Assembly (NCBI RefSeq): GCF_001735805.1
Contig: NZ_CP017248.1
Location: 2,046,001 to 2,110,000, forward strand
Direction: 5' to 3'
Length of the DNA stretch: 64,000 nucleotides
Source: Streptomyces fodineus
GTDB taxonomy: Bacteria; Actinomycetota; Actinomycetes; Streptomycetales; Streptomycetaceae
In this document: piece by piece, positions 1 through 9,114 of the stretch
How the letters are laid out: each line of letters begins with the position of its first letter
Numbering within the stretch: the first letter of the stretch is position 1
The notes under the pieces: model-generated
Database searches by the model: none
What the model saw: the letters and a program-made list of their open reading frames with translations, nothing else
Told to the model about the DNA's origin: nothing
Position numbers and translations under genes: made by a program

Positions 1-1
1 C

Positions 2-619
2 GCCCGTCTTCTGGAGGCGATCGAGCCTCTTGCCGATGCCCTCCATCCGCCGGCCCCTCCACTCGAGGCTCCGGGCGTCGTCTGCGCACCGGAATCGGTG
101 GCTATCGAGCCGTACCTGCGCATCCTGCGGTGGTTCCTCGAGGACGGTGAGACGCTACGCGTCCTCGGCTTCCCCGATCAGCCCGATGCCCTGGATCCGA
201 TTTCCGCGGTCCTCGGCGGAGCGATGGAGAAGTTGGCGGCAGCGTGGGACGAGGCCGCGGCAAAAGCACTGATCGCCGTCACGGATCGCCGCATCATCAC
301 GGCCAAGACGAACGCGTTCCTTGAGCAAGGTGAGATCCGTCAAGTCATCCCGACTGACCGGGTGCGATACGTTCGAGCAGCGACCACACAGGACAAAAGC
401 GCGCGCTTGGTGATCGACCTCATCACGCGCGACGAGAACATCCGGTGGCTCTTCCACGCCGACGTCGACAACACTCAAGTGGGCGCGCTAGCCGCCGTGC
501 TTGCCGAGTCGATGACGATCCCGGACGTTGAACGCGATGAGCTTCAACGGCGGCGCTACCCCTCCATCGAGGCGGGCAGGAAGGGTGAAAGTACTGGCCC
601 GAGGTCTACAGGGCCGTAA
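2..619 (+). CDS. PH-domain-like protein, left-truncated by the window edge
   Basis: The frame is open from the first bases to the TAA at 617-619, so the true start probably lies outside the window. An internal GTG at 98 is possible but has no convincing ribosome binding site. The visible part has the sequence ALIAVTDRRIITAK followed by a basic strand around VIPTDRVRYVR. This resembles the bacterial PH (bPH/YokE-like) fold, whose members often carry an LxxTDxRxI core. I see no membrane segment or signal peptide in this part, and the tail is basic and low in complexity. Its cellular role is unknown. The bPH assignment rests on motif resemblance only. Confidence 0.6.
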   Translation, partial: ARLLEAIEPLADALHPPAPPLEAPGVVCAPESVAIEPYLRILRWFLEDGETLRVLGFPDQPDALDPISAVLGGAMEKLAAAWDEAAAKALIAVTDRRIITAKTNAFLEQGEIRQVIPTDRVRYVRAATTQDKSARLVIDLITRDENIRWLFHADVDNTQVGALAAVLAESMTIPDVERDELQRRRYPSIEAGRKGESTGPRSTGP

Positions 620-948
620 TCCGCCTTTCGACTCCACACGCGCCGTACTCTGGCCGCCCTCGATGAGCGCACGCTGAAGCGGATCGCGAAGGCCCGGGCC
701 AGGGCCCGCAATCCGGAAGCTGTCAACGCGACCCGGGCACGTAGTTCGGTGTATAGCCGCGCCTACGGCGGGCGTGCGGAACGACCAGAGGGCATCTCCA
801 GCCCAACGTAGCGCTTGGTAAGTCTCCTTGAGCATGAAGGACCCGGAGTCACCCCGAAATGTCGCGGGTCTCAGCTATAACATTCCGGTGCTCCCCGCCT
901 GCTGTCGGCGGGCCCCTCGAGCAGTAGGTTGACAACAGGGAGTTCTCC
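620..948. other. Gap with a possible degenerate coding remnant and kinase leader
   Basis: After the TAA at 617-619 the same frame stays open to a TAG near 809. It reads as a basic, plausibly coding peptide containing TLAALDERTLKRIAKARAR, but there is no ATG or GTG near its beginning. It may be the tail of a decayed or fused gene. The rest of the gap carries the leader of the downstream kinase, with an AGGGAG ribosome binding site about 8 nt before its GTG. No clear terminator was seen. Confidence 0.35.
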
Positions 949-3258
949 GTGGCGCTGCCCCCGAGCATAGGTCCGTACAGACCACTTCACCGCATCGGCG
1001 CCGGAGGCATGGGGACGGTCTACTTCGCGTACCACCCCGTGACCGGGAAGCCGTCCGCGGTCAAGGTCCTCAGCCCGGACTACGCCAACGACCGTCACTA
1101 CCGGCAGCGCTTCGTACGTGAAGTCGAGGTCCTTCGCAGGGTGTCGGGTCCCTATCTGGTGCCGCTGGTGGACGCGGATACCGAAGCTGAGGTCCCCTGG
1201 CTCGCGATGCCGTACGTGCCGGGTGAAACGCTGCAGCAGCACGTACATTCCCACGGAGCGCTCCGGGGTCAGAATCTCCTCACCTTCGCTGCCGCCGTTG
1301 CCCTCGCGCTTGCCTACATCCACGCAGCTGGCGTCACCCATCGGGACCTCAAGCACGCCAACGTCATTCTCGCGGCGGATGGACCGCGCGTCCTCGACTT
1401 CGGCATTGCCGGCCACGTCGATGTCACAGCCTTCACGCGCACGTCCGTGCCTCGGTCCGGAAGTCACGGCTGGATGGCGCCCGAGCAACTGACGCGCGGC
1501 GAGATAACGCCGGCGTGCGACATCTTTGCCTGGGGCATCCTGGTGGTCTACGCCGCGGCTGGCAGTCATCCGTTCGGGCTGCCCACCGCCATCGAGCACC
1601 GCATCATCCACGCGGAACCGGACCTGCGGTCTGTCCCCGACGGCCTCAGGCCTCTGGTGTCCCGAGCTCTTCACAAGGACCCGGACACTCGGCCCACCGC
1701 CGCGCAGCTGGCTCAGCAAACCGCAGGCCTGCTTGGTCCGTCGGGCACCGTGGTCCTTCCCACGGTCGCATACACGCGCCAGGCCTCGCCTGCCACGCCC
1801 GAGGAAGCGACGCCGGCACACAATCTGCCCTGGACGATCTCCGCCTCCGGGATCGACCTCGCGAGAACTATCCCCTTTACAAGGGGTACGGGCTGGCGCA
1901 GTGGACCGGCAGCACGAGAGTTCCTCGACGAGGCCACAGTCACCCTGTCCCGCCTCCGGGAGACACTGGCACGGGCCGAGCCGGCTGGCGATGACATATC
2001 CGCCGCGCGTGCCGCTCTCGGTGGCGCCTCCGCTGCGCTGGCTGCCGCCCGCAAGGAGTACGAGCAGGCCGGCGGCGCCGACTGCGAACCTGCGGCCCAA
2101 GCCGTGGAGGCCGCCACGGCGGCTATTTACGACATCCTCGCCAGGCAAGTCGAGCAGCAGGCGGAACAGCGTGAGACCCGGAACCAGAAGCCCCGGCCTC
2201 GCAGGCGCCGAAGGGTCCTTGTTGCTGCGGGGGCTGCCGCTGCTGTCGCCCTCACCGGCAGCGTGGCCTACACCCTCGGGCGACCAACCCACTCAACCGC
2301 ACAGCCTCCGGGCGCAGCCGGCACCCATCAAACAACAACAAGCGCCGCTCCCACCACCTTCGCCCCCTCCATTAGCAACCCTTCCCCCACGGACACCCCG
2401 ACGACTGCGACTCCGACTCCCACAGCGACGCCTGTCACTGTGCTCGGCGGCCTGCAGTTCACGCTCCCCGCTTCTTGGGACACGAGCCAGGTGCCGCAGG
2501 ACAGCCTGAACTTCGACGACGGCATGGACAGCCGGTATGCAATGGACCTGGTCCCTCACGACGGCAGCGACACCGGAGGCCTGGCCGTCGAGTGGGCCCC
2601 TGGGATGACCAGTATCAAGGGAGGCTCCAACGGCACCTGGAACGACAACTTCGGTATGTTCGGCATCCGCTTCACCACAGGCGGCCCCAACCCATCCGCT
2701 GGTGGAACGTATCAGTTCGACCAGGAGGTTCGTGAGCAGACCGTCACACACGCCAGCGTGATGCAGCAGCTCCCGGTGGCAGGCGAACAAGCCCAGGCGT
2801 GGACCGTCCACACCGACGTCTTGCCGGATCACAACCACACGCGCGCCGCCGTCCACCGCGTATGGTTCCTTCCTTCTTCCCATTACGTGCTGTACGACTA
2901 CGGGACCCTGGAGCCCAAGCGAACCGCCGAGATCGACGCCATCCTGAAGTCGGCCAGATTCACAAAGGTCGACATGCCGCTGGACTGCGTGGACGCCGTT
3001 GACTTCCTCGACACCGCTGCCGTCGGCGGGAACCCGGAGGGAGACGACCCGTCCCAGAGCTGCCTCGACTTGACCCTGAACTCAGCAGGTACTGCGGGCA
3101 CGGCCGCAGACTCGACCGCGCTCGATCCTGGGACCACGAAGTCCAAGACTGCCGCCGCCTGTCTCAGCCTGGTCAGCGTGTACGGCATCAGCAACGTGGC
3201 GGGCGACGCCAGCTACACCCGGGCTCGAAGGAATTGCGACTTCCCTCGGAGCCGGTAA
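949..3258 (+). CDS. Transmembrane Ser/Thr protein kinase (PknB-like)
   Basis: A 769-aa receptor-type kinase. The N-terminal catalytic domain (about residues 5-265) has the glycine loop GAGGMGTVYF, the invariant lysine in AVKVL, the catalytic HRDLKHANV, DFGIAG and APEQL. A helical linker rich in Ala and Glu leads to a basic RRRRR stop-transfer patch and one membrane helix at about 422-442. An extracellular Thr/Pro-rich stalk and a C-terminal domain of about 270 residues with several cysteines follow. It lacks PASTA repeats, so it is not a canonical cell-wall PknB, and the outer domain was not recognised. The GTG start is preceded by AGGGAG. It stands alone, with no phosphatase neighbour, and its ligand and targets are unknown. 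Confidence 0.9.
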   Translation: MALPPSIGPYRPLHRIGAGGMGTVYFAYHPVTGKPSAVKVLSPDYANDRHYRQRFVREVEVLRRVSGPYLVPLVDADTEAEVPWLAMPYVPGETLQQHVHSHGALRGQNLLTFAAAVALALAYIHAAGVTHRDLKHANVILAADGPRVLDFGIAGHVDVTAFTRTSVPRSGSHGWMAPEQLTRGEITPACDIFAWGILVVYAAAGSHPFGLPTAIEHRIIHAEPDLRSVPDGLRPLVSRALHKDPDTRPTAAQLAQQTAGLLGPSGTVVLPTVAYTRQASPATPEEATPAHNLPWTISASGIDLARTIPFTRGTGWRSGPAAREFLDEATVTLSRLRETLARAEPAGDDISAARAALGGASAALAAARKEYEQAGGADCEPAAQAVEAATAAIYDILARQVEQQAEQRETRNQKPRPRRRRRVLVAAGAAAAVALTGSVAYTLGRPTHSTAQPPGAAGTHQTTTSAAPTTFAPSISNPSPTDTPTTATPTPTATPVTVLGGLQFTLPASWDTSQVPQDSLNFDDGMDSRYAMDLVPHDGSDTGGLAVEWAPGMTSIKGGSNGTWNDNFGMFGIRFTTGGPNPSAGGTYQFDQEVREQTVTHASVMQQLPVAGEQAQAWTVHTDVLPDHNHTRAAVHRVWFLPSSHYVLYDYGTLEPKRTAEIDAILKSARFTKVDMPLDCVDAVDFLDTAAVGGNPEGDDPSQSCLDLTLNSAGTAGTAADSTALDPGTTKSKTAAACLSLVSVYGISNVAGDASYTRARRNCDFPRSR

Positions 3259-3865
3259 GCCTTATGCCGCGCACCCTGCGCGGGACGCCTTCAGCGGAAG
3301 CCAACAGTCGCCATACCACTCCGCCACCAAGGGCGTTTCGGTGGCTCAAGACCCGCGGGCTGGAAGCGGTTCACCCAGCTCCCGGCCACCGCCCCGAGAC
3401 CAGGAAGGAGAGCAACCCCTGGCCTGTGGGACCCAGAGCTTCCGCAATGTCATGCGACGACTCAACGCCACCAACGGGGACATTACGGGCGCACCGATGA
3501 GGCGATCACCGAGTGGAAGCCGCTGAGGACTCGAGGCTGGGAAGAGCAGCGAGGCAAGCTGCTGGCGGGTGTAGGGCTGATGCGTTCTCAGCCAGCGAGA
3601 TGAATTGATCGCGTGTGTATGCGTCGCCGCGGACGGTTTGCCCGGTTTGCCATTGAGCGGTGTGCATCGTGAAGTCGCAGGTCACGGGTCTGGTGTGAAT
3701 GGCGAGTTGGGTACTCGTGGCGGTCGGCGGCCGATGACCATGGCGTAGATCATCGGGCAGGTCCGGCTCTGGCGGGATGCCGGGTTCGGCTGCGCCCACG
3801 ACCGGCTCCCGCCTACGATTCGTCAGTAGGTCGGCACGCCGTGAGAACGCGGGAGGGCGCGGGGG
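3259..3865. other. Gap of about 600 bp with no convincing gene
   Basis: No open frame here has convincing protein character. One weak minus-strand frame (3506-3667) would encode about 53 residues starting MHTAQWQTGQTVRGDAYTR. It has the texture of a real small protein but no strong ribosome binding site and no recognised family. The right end leads into a decayed transposon-associated gene, so the stretch may be scar sequence from mobile-element activity. Confidence 0.3.
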
Positions 3866-4311
3866 ATGCAGGAGCGGCAGCGGATCACCGCTCGCCGGAG
3901 CGAACTGGACGCTTTCGCAGAAAAGTTGGGCAAGCAACTCCAGGAGGCAGGCCGAGCGGCACGAACTGGCGATCGCGGAGCGGAGTGTTGAAACCGCCTG
4001 GCCGAGCAGGCCCGGGCCGACGCCGGGCTGTCGCTGCGGCATCGGCGAAGGTGGCCGGGCGGGCAGTCCTGCTCATCCCGCACCGCGGCGACGCGGCCGA
4101 CGAGGGCGGGCTGCCCGGCGACTACCGCAAGATCCTGGCGATCGTGCGGGAGGTAGACGGCCCGGTGCAGGTCAGGGCGGTCGGCGAGCGGTTGGGGCTG
4201 GACGCCTCGGTACACGGCAAGCTGGAACCTTTGCGGGCGAAGATGACCAAGCTCGGCGCCCGGGGCTGGCTGCACAAGCGGGGCGACGGGCGGTTCACGG
4301 CACGTCTGTAG
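3866..4311 (+). pseudogene. Frameshifted transposon-associated hypothetical protein
   Basis: Starting at the ATG at 3866 the reading is MQERQRITARRSELDAF, a coiled-coil start. Homologous-looking sequence then continues in other frames: QAERHELAIAERSVE, next LAEQARADAG, next GRAVLLIPHRGDAADEGGLP. It ends with a winged-helix-like tail containing DYRKILAIVREVDGP and GWLHKRGDGRFTARL. About three indels are needed to restore one frame of roughly 145 codons. From memory, intact relatives are common hypothetical proteins near insertion sequences in Streptomyces. No transposase remains beside it. Confidence 0.6.
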
Positions 4312-4322
4312 GCGCGCGGGGC

Positions 4323-4343
4323 GGGCCCGTAACTGACGGGCCC
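4323..4343. terminator. Hairpin between convergent genes
   Basis: A perfect 8-bp inverted repeat GGGCCCGT / ACGGGCCC with a 5-nt loop (AACTG) lies just after the pseudogene stop and before the 3' end of the minus-strand hydrolase. There is no T-tract, which is usual in actinomycetes. The position suggests a bidirectional terminator. Confidence 0.55.
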
Positions 4344-4378
4344 CCGACGGCAATGGGGATCGCCCTCCTGCTAGAGCA

Positions 4379-5278
4379 CTAACGGCCGCTGAAGAAGTCG
4401 GTGAGGGCGGCGGCGACGGCCTCGGGCTGCTCCTCGGGGATGTAGTGACCGGCGTCGGGCACGATGACGCCGGTCACGTTCTCGGCCCACGGGCTGATGG
4501 AGGCCGCCATATCCGGGATCGAGCCGTGGCTGCTGGAGATTCCGAGGACGGGCGCGGTCAGTCGCCGCCGCTCGAGTGCCGCGCGGTTCTTGCGCGCGGA
4601 CTCGGCGGCGTCGCGGTAGTAGGCGAGGCCGGCGCGCAGGCCGCCATCGACGGCGAGGGCCGCGCCGTAGTGGTCGAGCTCTGCTTCCTCGAACGCGTCG
4701 GGCGCGAGGGACTTGGTCTTCAGGAACCAGCTGATGTACTCCCGCTCGCGCCCGGCTATCAGCGTCTCGGGAAGATCGGGCACCACGTGGAACGCGAAGT
4801 GCCAGGTCTTGAACGCCAGAGTCGGGTCGAGGGGGATCGCCTCCGGCATGGTGATACCGGGAATTCCGGCGTCGAGCAGCGCGACCCCGTGCAGTCGGCT
4901 CTCGTAGTTCAGGGCGAGGGAGAAGGCGACCCAGGCGCCGATGTCGTGCCCGGCGAGCCAGTAGTCCCGCACGCCGAGAGCGTTCACGGCGGCCTGGATG
5001 TGCGCGGCGACCGTGTGCGTGTCGTAGCTGAGCTCCGGATGCTCGGAATTGCCTTGGCCCGGCCGGTCGATCGCTATGACCCAGAACCGATCGGCGAGAA
5101 CAGGCATGACCTTTCGCCAGGCCCACCACGTTTGCGGGAACCCGGTGAGCAGGACGACGGCCGGTCCGTCCGGCCGACCGCCTTCGACGGCGTGCAGGCG
5201 GACGCCGTCGGCGTCGACCCAGCGGTGCGTGAATCCGGCCAGGTCATGCAGGGGCAGGGCGGGGACGGGGTGGGTCAT
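4379..5278 (-). CDS. Alpha/beta hydrolase, epoxide-hydrolase-like
   Basis: A 299-aa cytoplasmic alpha/beta-hydrolase of usual family length. The nucleophile elbow GHDIGAW has Asp as nucleophile, which points to the epoxide hydrolase / haloalkane dehalogenase branch rather than Ser esterases. The oxyanion segment LLTGFPQTWWAW (HGxP-like, with the His replaced by Thr) and the catalytic His in DAGHYIPEEQP are present. The expected reaction is hydrolysis of an epoxide or related electrophile through an aspartyl ester; the substrate is unknown. It is divergent from a TetR regulator with a palindrome between them, so it is probably controlled by that repressor. Confidence 0.85.
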   Translation of the reverse strand: MTHPVPALPLHDLAGFTHRWVDADGVRLHAVEGGRPDGPAVVLLTGFPQTWWAWRKVMPVLADRFWVIAIDRPGQGNSEHPELSYDTHTVAAHIQAAVNALGVRDYWLAGHDIGAWVAFSLALNYESRLHGVALLDAGIPGITMPEAIPLDPTLAFKTWHFAFHVVPDLPETLIAGREREYISWFLKTKSLAPDAFEEAELDHYGAALAVDGGLRAGLAYYRDAAESARKNRAALERRRLTAPVLGISSSHGSIPDMAASISPWAENVTGVIVPDAGHYIPEEQPEAVAAALTDFFSGR

Positions 5279-5326
5279 GGGAATCCTCCATCGAGACGGG
5301 TGGACCGTGATTCGACGCTAGCACGT

Positions 5327-5346
5327 CTTGAACTGATCAGTCCAAG
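5327..5346. promoter_or_regulatory. Palindromic operator, probable TetR binding site
   Basis: CTTGAACTGATCAGTCCAAG is a 20-bp palindrome in which 18 of 20 positions match. It lies between the divergent hydrolase and TetR starts and ends only 8-17 bp before the TetR start codons. The position suits autorepression and control of the hydrolase. Confidence 0.7.
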
Positions 5347-5363
5347 ATGGGAGGATGGGCCGC

Positions 5364-5954
5364 ATGGCAGGCAAGAAGCAGTTCGACATGGACACGGTGC
5401 TCGACGCCGCGATGATCCAGTTCTGGCGCTCCGGCTACGCCGACACCTCGCTCGACGATCTGTCCCGGGCGACCGGCCTGAACCGCAGCTCGATCTACTC
5501 CTCGCTCGGCGACAAGGACGCGCTCTTCCTTCGCTGCCTGGATCGCTACGCCACGCGCTACGGCGACAAGTTCGACGCCGCCCTCTCGTGCGCGGCCGAG
5601 GACCCCGTCGCCGCCGTCCGTGCGTTCTTCGACGTCACCCTGGGGCGCATCGCCGACCCCGCCGTGCCCGACGGATGCCTGATGGCCCAGTCGGTCATGG
5701 CGAGTCCGGCGCTGAGCCCGAGCGTCGCAGAGCATGTCAAAGAGTTGTTCGGCCGCCAGCGCCCGCGCCTGCGCACCGCGCTGAAGGCCGGCGGAATGTC
5801 CGACGAGAACGCCGAGGACTTCGCCGTACACGTAGCGGCCGTGAACCAGTCTCTCGCGGTGATGGGTAGGGCCGGGGCGAGCCCGGAGCAACTCCGGGCG
5901 ATCGTCGGGGTGACCGTCGACGCGCTCGCGCGAGCGCTGAGACCGGTCGGATAG
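5364..5954 (+). CDS. TetR/AcrR-family transcriptional regulator
   Basis: About 196 aa. The N-terminal helix-turn-helix lies at about residues 10-55, with the signature YADTSLDDLSRATGLNRSS and the following SIYSSLGDKDALF. The C-terminal helical ligand domain is of the TetR_C_16/YcdC-like type. The GGAGG at 5350-5354 is about 9 nt from the ATG at 5364. An alternative ATG at 5355 would leave almost no spacer, so the shorter start is preferred. It is divergent from the alpha/beta hydrolase and most likely represses it through the 5327-5346 palindrome. The inducer is unknown. Confidence 0.88.
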   Translation: MAGKKQFDMDTVLDAAMIQFWRSGYADTSLDDLSRATGLNRSSIYSSLGDKDALFLRCLDRYATRYGDKFDAALSCAAEDPVAAVRAFFDVTLGRIADPAVPDGCLMAQSVMASPALSPSVAEHVKELFGRQRPRLRTALKAGGMSDENAEDFAVHVAAVNQSLAVMGRAGASPEQLRAIVGVTVDALARALRPVG

Positions 5955-6043
5955 CTGGCATATCAAATTTCTGCCTGAGAGCCATAGGCGCTTCTCAATG
6001 TTCGGAGGGGCAAGACAGATGGCTGATAGCGGAAATACGCATC

Positions 6044-6090
6044 ACGGAGCCCTGCACGGCGGTGACCTGCGCCGACGTGCAGGGCTCCGT
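6044..6090. terminator. Long-stem hairpin between convergent genes
   Basis: A perfect 15-bp inverted repeat (ACGGAGCCCTGCACG and its complement, 17-nt loop) lies between the TetR gene and the minus-strand Tad regulator. It is a strong candidate bidirectional terminator. A second, weaker repeat (GTTGTCCGG / CCGGACAAC) follows at 6109-6156. The remaining bases of the 5955-6216 gap hold no supported gene. Confidence 0.65.
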
Positions 6091-6216
6091 CGTGCCACCG
6101 CGTTGCCCGTTGTCCGGCGATTGTCGTCTGGTGCCCAAGCGCCGATACCGGACAACCGTGAGCCCGCTAGAAAAGTCCGTGTCGGGGCCAACGCCACTGG
6201 CGGGTGAGCTGCATCT

Positions 6217-9069
6217 TTACCTCATCTGCCGGCTCCGGATACGGGGTGCGATGAGGGCTTGAGTGGCCGGTTCTGGTTCGATGCCAAGCTCGGCGAGGTG
6301 ACGCGTGAGGCGGATGTAGGTGTGCCGGGCGGCGTCGTGGCGTCCGGCGGCTTGGTAGAGGCGGATGGTGTGCTGAGCGAGGCGTTCGTGGTCGGGGTGG
6401 ACGGTGCCCAGGTGTTCCAGTAGTGCAAGGACTACATCGAGCTCACGCGGCGTGGCGCCGGCGCGTTCGGCTTGGCGGGCCAGGCGGAGGGCGGCGTCGG
6501 TGGCCTTCGTAGTGAGGTGTTCGCGGACCGTGTCCGCCCACAGGTAGTCACTGCCGTGGGCGAAGGGGCCTCGGTAATGGGACAGGGCGTCGCGTACGGC
6601 GGAGAGGGCATCGCTCCGTGCTTCTTCCGTATCGGATGCGGAAAATGCCTCTTTGAGGCTGCGACTGAACTCCGCCAGGTCAGTTTCCACGAGTTCTGGA
6701 TTGAGTTTGTGGAGTTCCCCTTGCAGCAGGATGAACTCCTGCGCCGTGATGCCGGTAGCGGCGCGCAGGGCGCGTCTTACGGCGCGGCGCAGGTTTTTGA
6801 GTGCGTTCTGGTCGCTGCCGGGGGCGAGGTGGAGTTTGTCAGCGATGTCGGAGGCGAGCAGGCCCGTGGGGTGGGCGGCGAGGAGGGCGAGGAATTCGTG
6901 GACTTCCGCCCGCAGGTTGGTGCCGACGGGGTCTTGGTGGCCACGGGCGTAGAGGGTGATGGGGCCGAGGACGTGAAGGCGTACGGGCTTGGTCTGTGCC
7001 GGTCGCGTGGGCTCAACCGCATCCGGGTGCAGGATCTCGACCGGATGCGGGTGCGTGGGCTCGACCGCATCCGGGTGCGGGGGCTCGTCGTCCGCCGGAG
7101 GCGGGGTGGGGGTTTCGTGTTCGGAATCGGGGCGCGGGGCTTGGGTCGGGAGAACGCGCAGGCGGGGGCGCTGGCCGTGGGCGGTGAGGAGGACCTCGGT
7201 CACGTCTCGTCCGGCCTCGGGCGTGAGGTGGAACAGCCTGAGTGTCCCGGGTACTTGACCGTGTCCTTCACTGGTGACGGTGCCGTCGTCGGCGATGTGC
7301 CATGAGCTGGAGCCGGGCAGCATGGTGCCCAGGCTGAGGACGATCAGGGTTCCTGGTCTGCTGCGCGAGGCCAGCGCCTGCAGCTGTCCCGTGTGGGCCG
7401 CGTCAGGCGTGGCGAGCAGGAGCAGGGGGCCCGGCTCGGTCTCCGGAGCGGAGTGTGGGCTCGCCTGCAAGGTTGCCGCGGGCGCGGTGTCCTGCTCGTC
7501 GTGTGCGCGGGCGTGGGCGATCAGGTGCTGTTCTGCGTATCGGATGGCGTCTGCGAGGTCGGCGCTCTGGGTCAGGGCGCTGAACTCAGCGGGCAGTCCT
7601 GGCAGCAAAGTGTCTGCCAAGTCCTGGGGGACGACCGCCGTGACGCGTGGTGGCCCGGGGCGGCGGCGTTCAGCGGCGGTGAGGACGCCGACCAGCAGGG
7701 CGCGGGCGGCGCCCTCGGCGCCGGGACCGGTCCAGGCGCAACCTCCAGTCACGGCCAACTCGTCGAGGGGGACCTCGGCGTCTTCCCGTACGCCGATGGT
7801 GACCGTGCCCGGGGTAAGGGGCTGCTGGGGAGGGGTGCGGCGGGGGGCCAGGAGGTGGGCATCGGCTGGCTGGCGGGGCCGGGTTGCCGCGTGGGCGGCC
7901 TGTGCGGCCTTGTCCACCAGCGGGCTCAGAGCAGGTACGTCCGTCTCCTGGCCGGGCTCCCGCCGGCGGTGTTGGTGCCAGTACCAATAGCGGCGTGCGG
8001 CCAGCAGGCCGGCCGCCGCGGTGATGCCGATCAGGCTCGCCTCCCCAAAAGTGATGGCAGCGGGACCTTGTGGGGCGGAGGGTTTTGCGGTCGTGGCCTC
8101 GTCGTGCCGATCGGACTGTGCGGGAGTGTGTTGGCCAGCCTCCTGTCGGCCAGTGTCCTTGCGGTGGTCGAGGGTCGGCGGCGCTTGCGCCGGTGCGGGC
8201 TCGGAGGGCTTCGGGGGTGTGGTAGCCGGTGCCGGATCTGTCGGGGCGGGAACAGATGCCGGCGGCGGCGTGGCGGCCCCGCTGGCGGGGATCGTCAGTT
8301 GCCACCCGGGCAGGATCAGGTCCGGGTCGGTGAGCCGGGCTCCGTCGCCTTGGACGCGGTCCTTGTTCAGCGCATAGATGCGCGGCCACTTGAGAGGATC
8401 GCCCAGGTGCATGCGCGCGATATCCCACAGGGTGTCGCCTTCGACGACCGTGTACTCAATGTGCCGGACGGCCTCAGCCTCTCGCGCCTGTCCGGGCAGT
8501 GTGGAGTGTGTCGTAGTGGAGTTGGTCGTCGTGGCGCGCGCCGAGGCTGGTTTGTCTGCGGCCCGATGCCGGGTCGAGACAGGGATGAGAGGGGCTGTCG
8601 CGGCGGTGTGCGGCCGTACGTCTCCCGGGGAGAAGGGCTGCTGGGCACTGGCCGTTTCGGGGCGCCAGAGCCCGATTAGTGCGACGACGAGGGTGCCGAT
8701 GCACAGCGCGGCAAGCGAGCCCTTCACCGATAGGGCAGCGACGTGTTCATGGTGTGCGTGGCGGTCGCGCAGCAGCTGCGGAAGGTGGGTGACGTACCAG
8801 ATGGTCTCGCGGACCACGGTGTAGGCGAAGCCGGCCCAGCACGCCCAGCCCACGACGGCCAACAGGCTGATCATCAAGGGGTCGCTGACCGGCTGCGTCA
8901 GCCGTTGCCCGACCTCGCCGAGTGAGGAGATGTGTTCCGGCCAGGGCACACCGGTGGCTCGCCATAGGACGTAGGGCATTCCGGCCAGCAGGGTGAGCGT
9001 GACGGCCAGGGTCCCGGTGGCCGTGGCGGCAGCTGTCAGGCGCTGGCGCAGCTGCGGTGGGTGTGTCAT
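6217..9069 (-). CDS. Membrane LysM-BTAD transcriptional-activator-like protein of the Tad locus
   Basis: A 950-aa multidomain protein. The N-terminus has two or three membrane helices (about residues 15-40, 65-90 and 115-135). An outside LysM domain follows (about 205-262, starting YTVVEGDTLWDIARMHLGD), then a Pro/Ala-rich linker and another hydrophobic segment near LIGITAAAGLLAA. The cytoplasmic half ends with a winged-helix plus bacterial transcriptional activator domain (BTAD; about 690-950, starting HVLGPITLYARG). The architecture suggests a wall-anchored sensor or assembly factor able to contact DNA or partners. It is the last gene of the minus-strand pilus cluster and recurs beside actinobacterial Tad genes. 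Its exact function is not established. Confidence 0.85.
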   Translation of the reverse strand: MTHPPQLRQRLTAAATATGTLAVTLTLLAGMPYVLWRATGVPWPEHISSLGEVGQRLTQPVSDPLMISLLAVVGWACWAGFAYTVVRETIWYVTHLPQLLRDRHAHHEHVAALSVKGSLAALCIGTLVVALIGLWRPETASAQQPFSPGDVRPHTAATAPLIPVSTRHRAADKPASARATTTNSTTTHSTLPGQAREAEAVRHIEYTVVEGDTLWDIARMHLGDPLKWPRIYALNKDRVQGDGARLTDPDLILPGWQLTIPASGAATPPPASVPAPTDPAPATTPPKPSEPAPAQAPPTLDHRKDTGRQEAGQHTPAQSDRHDEATTAKPSAPQGPAAITFGEASLIGITAAAGLLAARRYWYWHQHRRREPGQETDVPALSPLVDKAAQAAHAATRPRQPADAHLLAPRRTPPQQPLTPGTVTIGVREDAEVPLDELAVTGGCAWTGPGAEGAARALLVGVLTAAERRRPGPPRVTAVVPQDLADTLLPGLPAEFSALTQSADLADAIRYAEQHLIAHARAHDEQDTAPAATLQASPHSAPETEPGPLLLLATPDAAHTGQLQALASRSRPGTLIVLSLGTMLPGSSSWHIADDGTVTSEGHGQVPGTLRLFHLTPEAGRDVTEVLLTAHGQRPRLRVLPTQAPRPDSEHETPTPPPADDEPPHPDAVEPTHPHPVEILHPDAVEPTRPAQTKPVRLHVLGPITLYARGHQDPVGTNLRAEVHEFLALLAAHPTGLLASDIADKLHLAPGSDQNALKNLRRAVRRALRAATGITAQEFILLQGELHKLNPELVETDLAEFSRSLKEAFSASDTEEARSDALSAVRDALSHYRGPFAHGSDYLWADTVREHLTTKATDAALRLARQAERAGATPRELDVVLALLEHLGTVHPDHERLAQHTIRLYQAAGRHDAARHTYIRLTRHLAELGIEPEPATQALIAPRIRSRQMR

Positions 9070-9114
9070 CGCCGGTTCGCTCTCGTCTGCGAGTGGATGG
9101 TGAGGTGAACGGTC

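Noticed and set aside
901..948. TTGACA-like -35 near 919 as promoter of the membrane kinase
   Set aside because: A matching -10 would fall at or after the ribosome binding site, leaving no leader. It is probably chance.
3506..4042. A 178-codon minus-strand frame across the gap
   Set aside because: Most of it is antisense to the decayed plus-strand gene and has the Pro/Arg-rich texture of a shadow frame. Only the last 50 codons look possible.
5998..6207. Small plus-strand frame after the TetR gene
   Set aside because: It spans the 15-bp terminator hairpin and its translation is low-complexity Arg/Gly/Ala.
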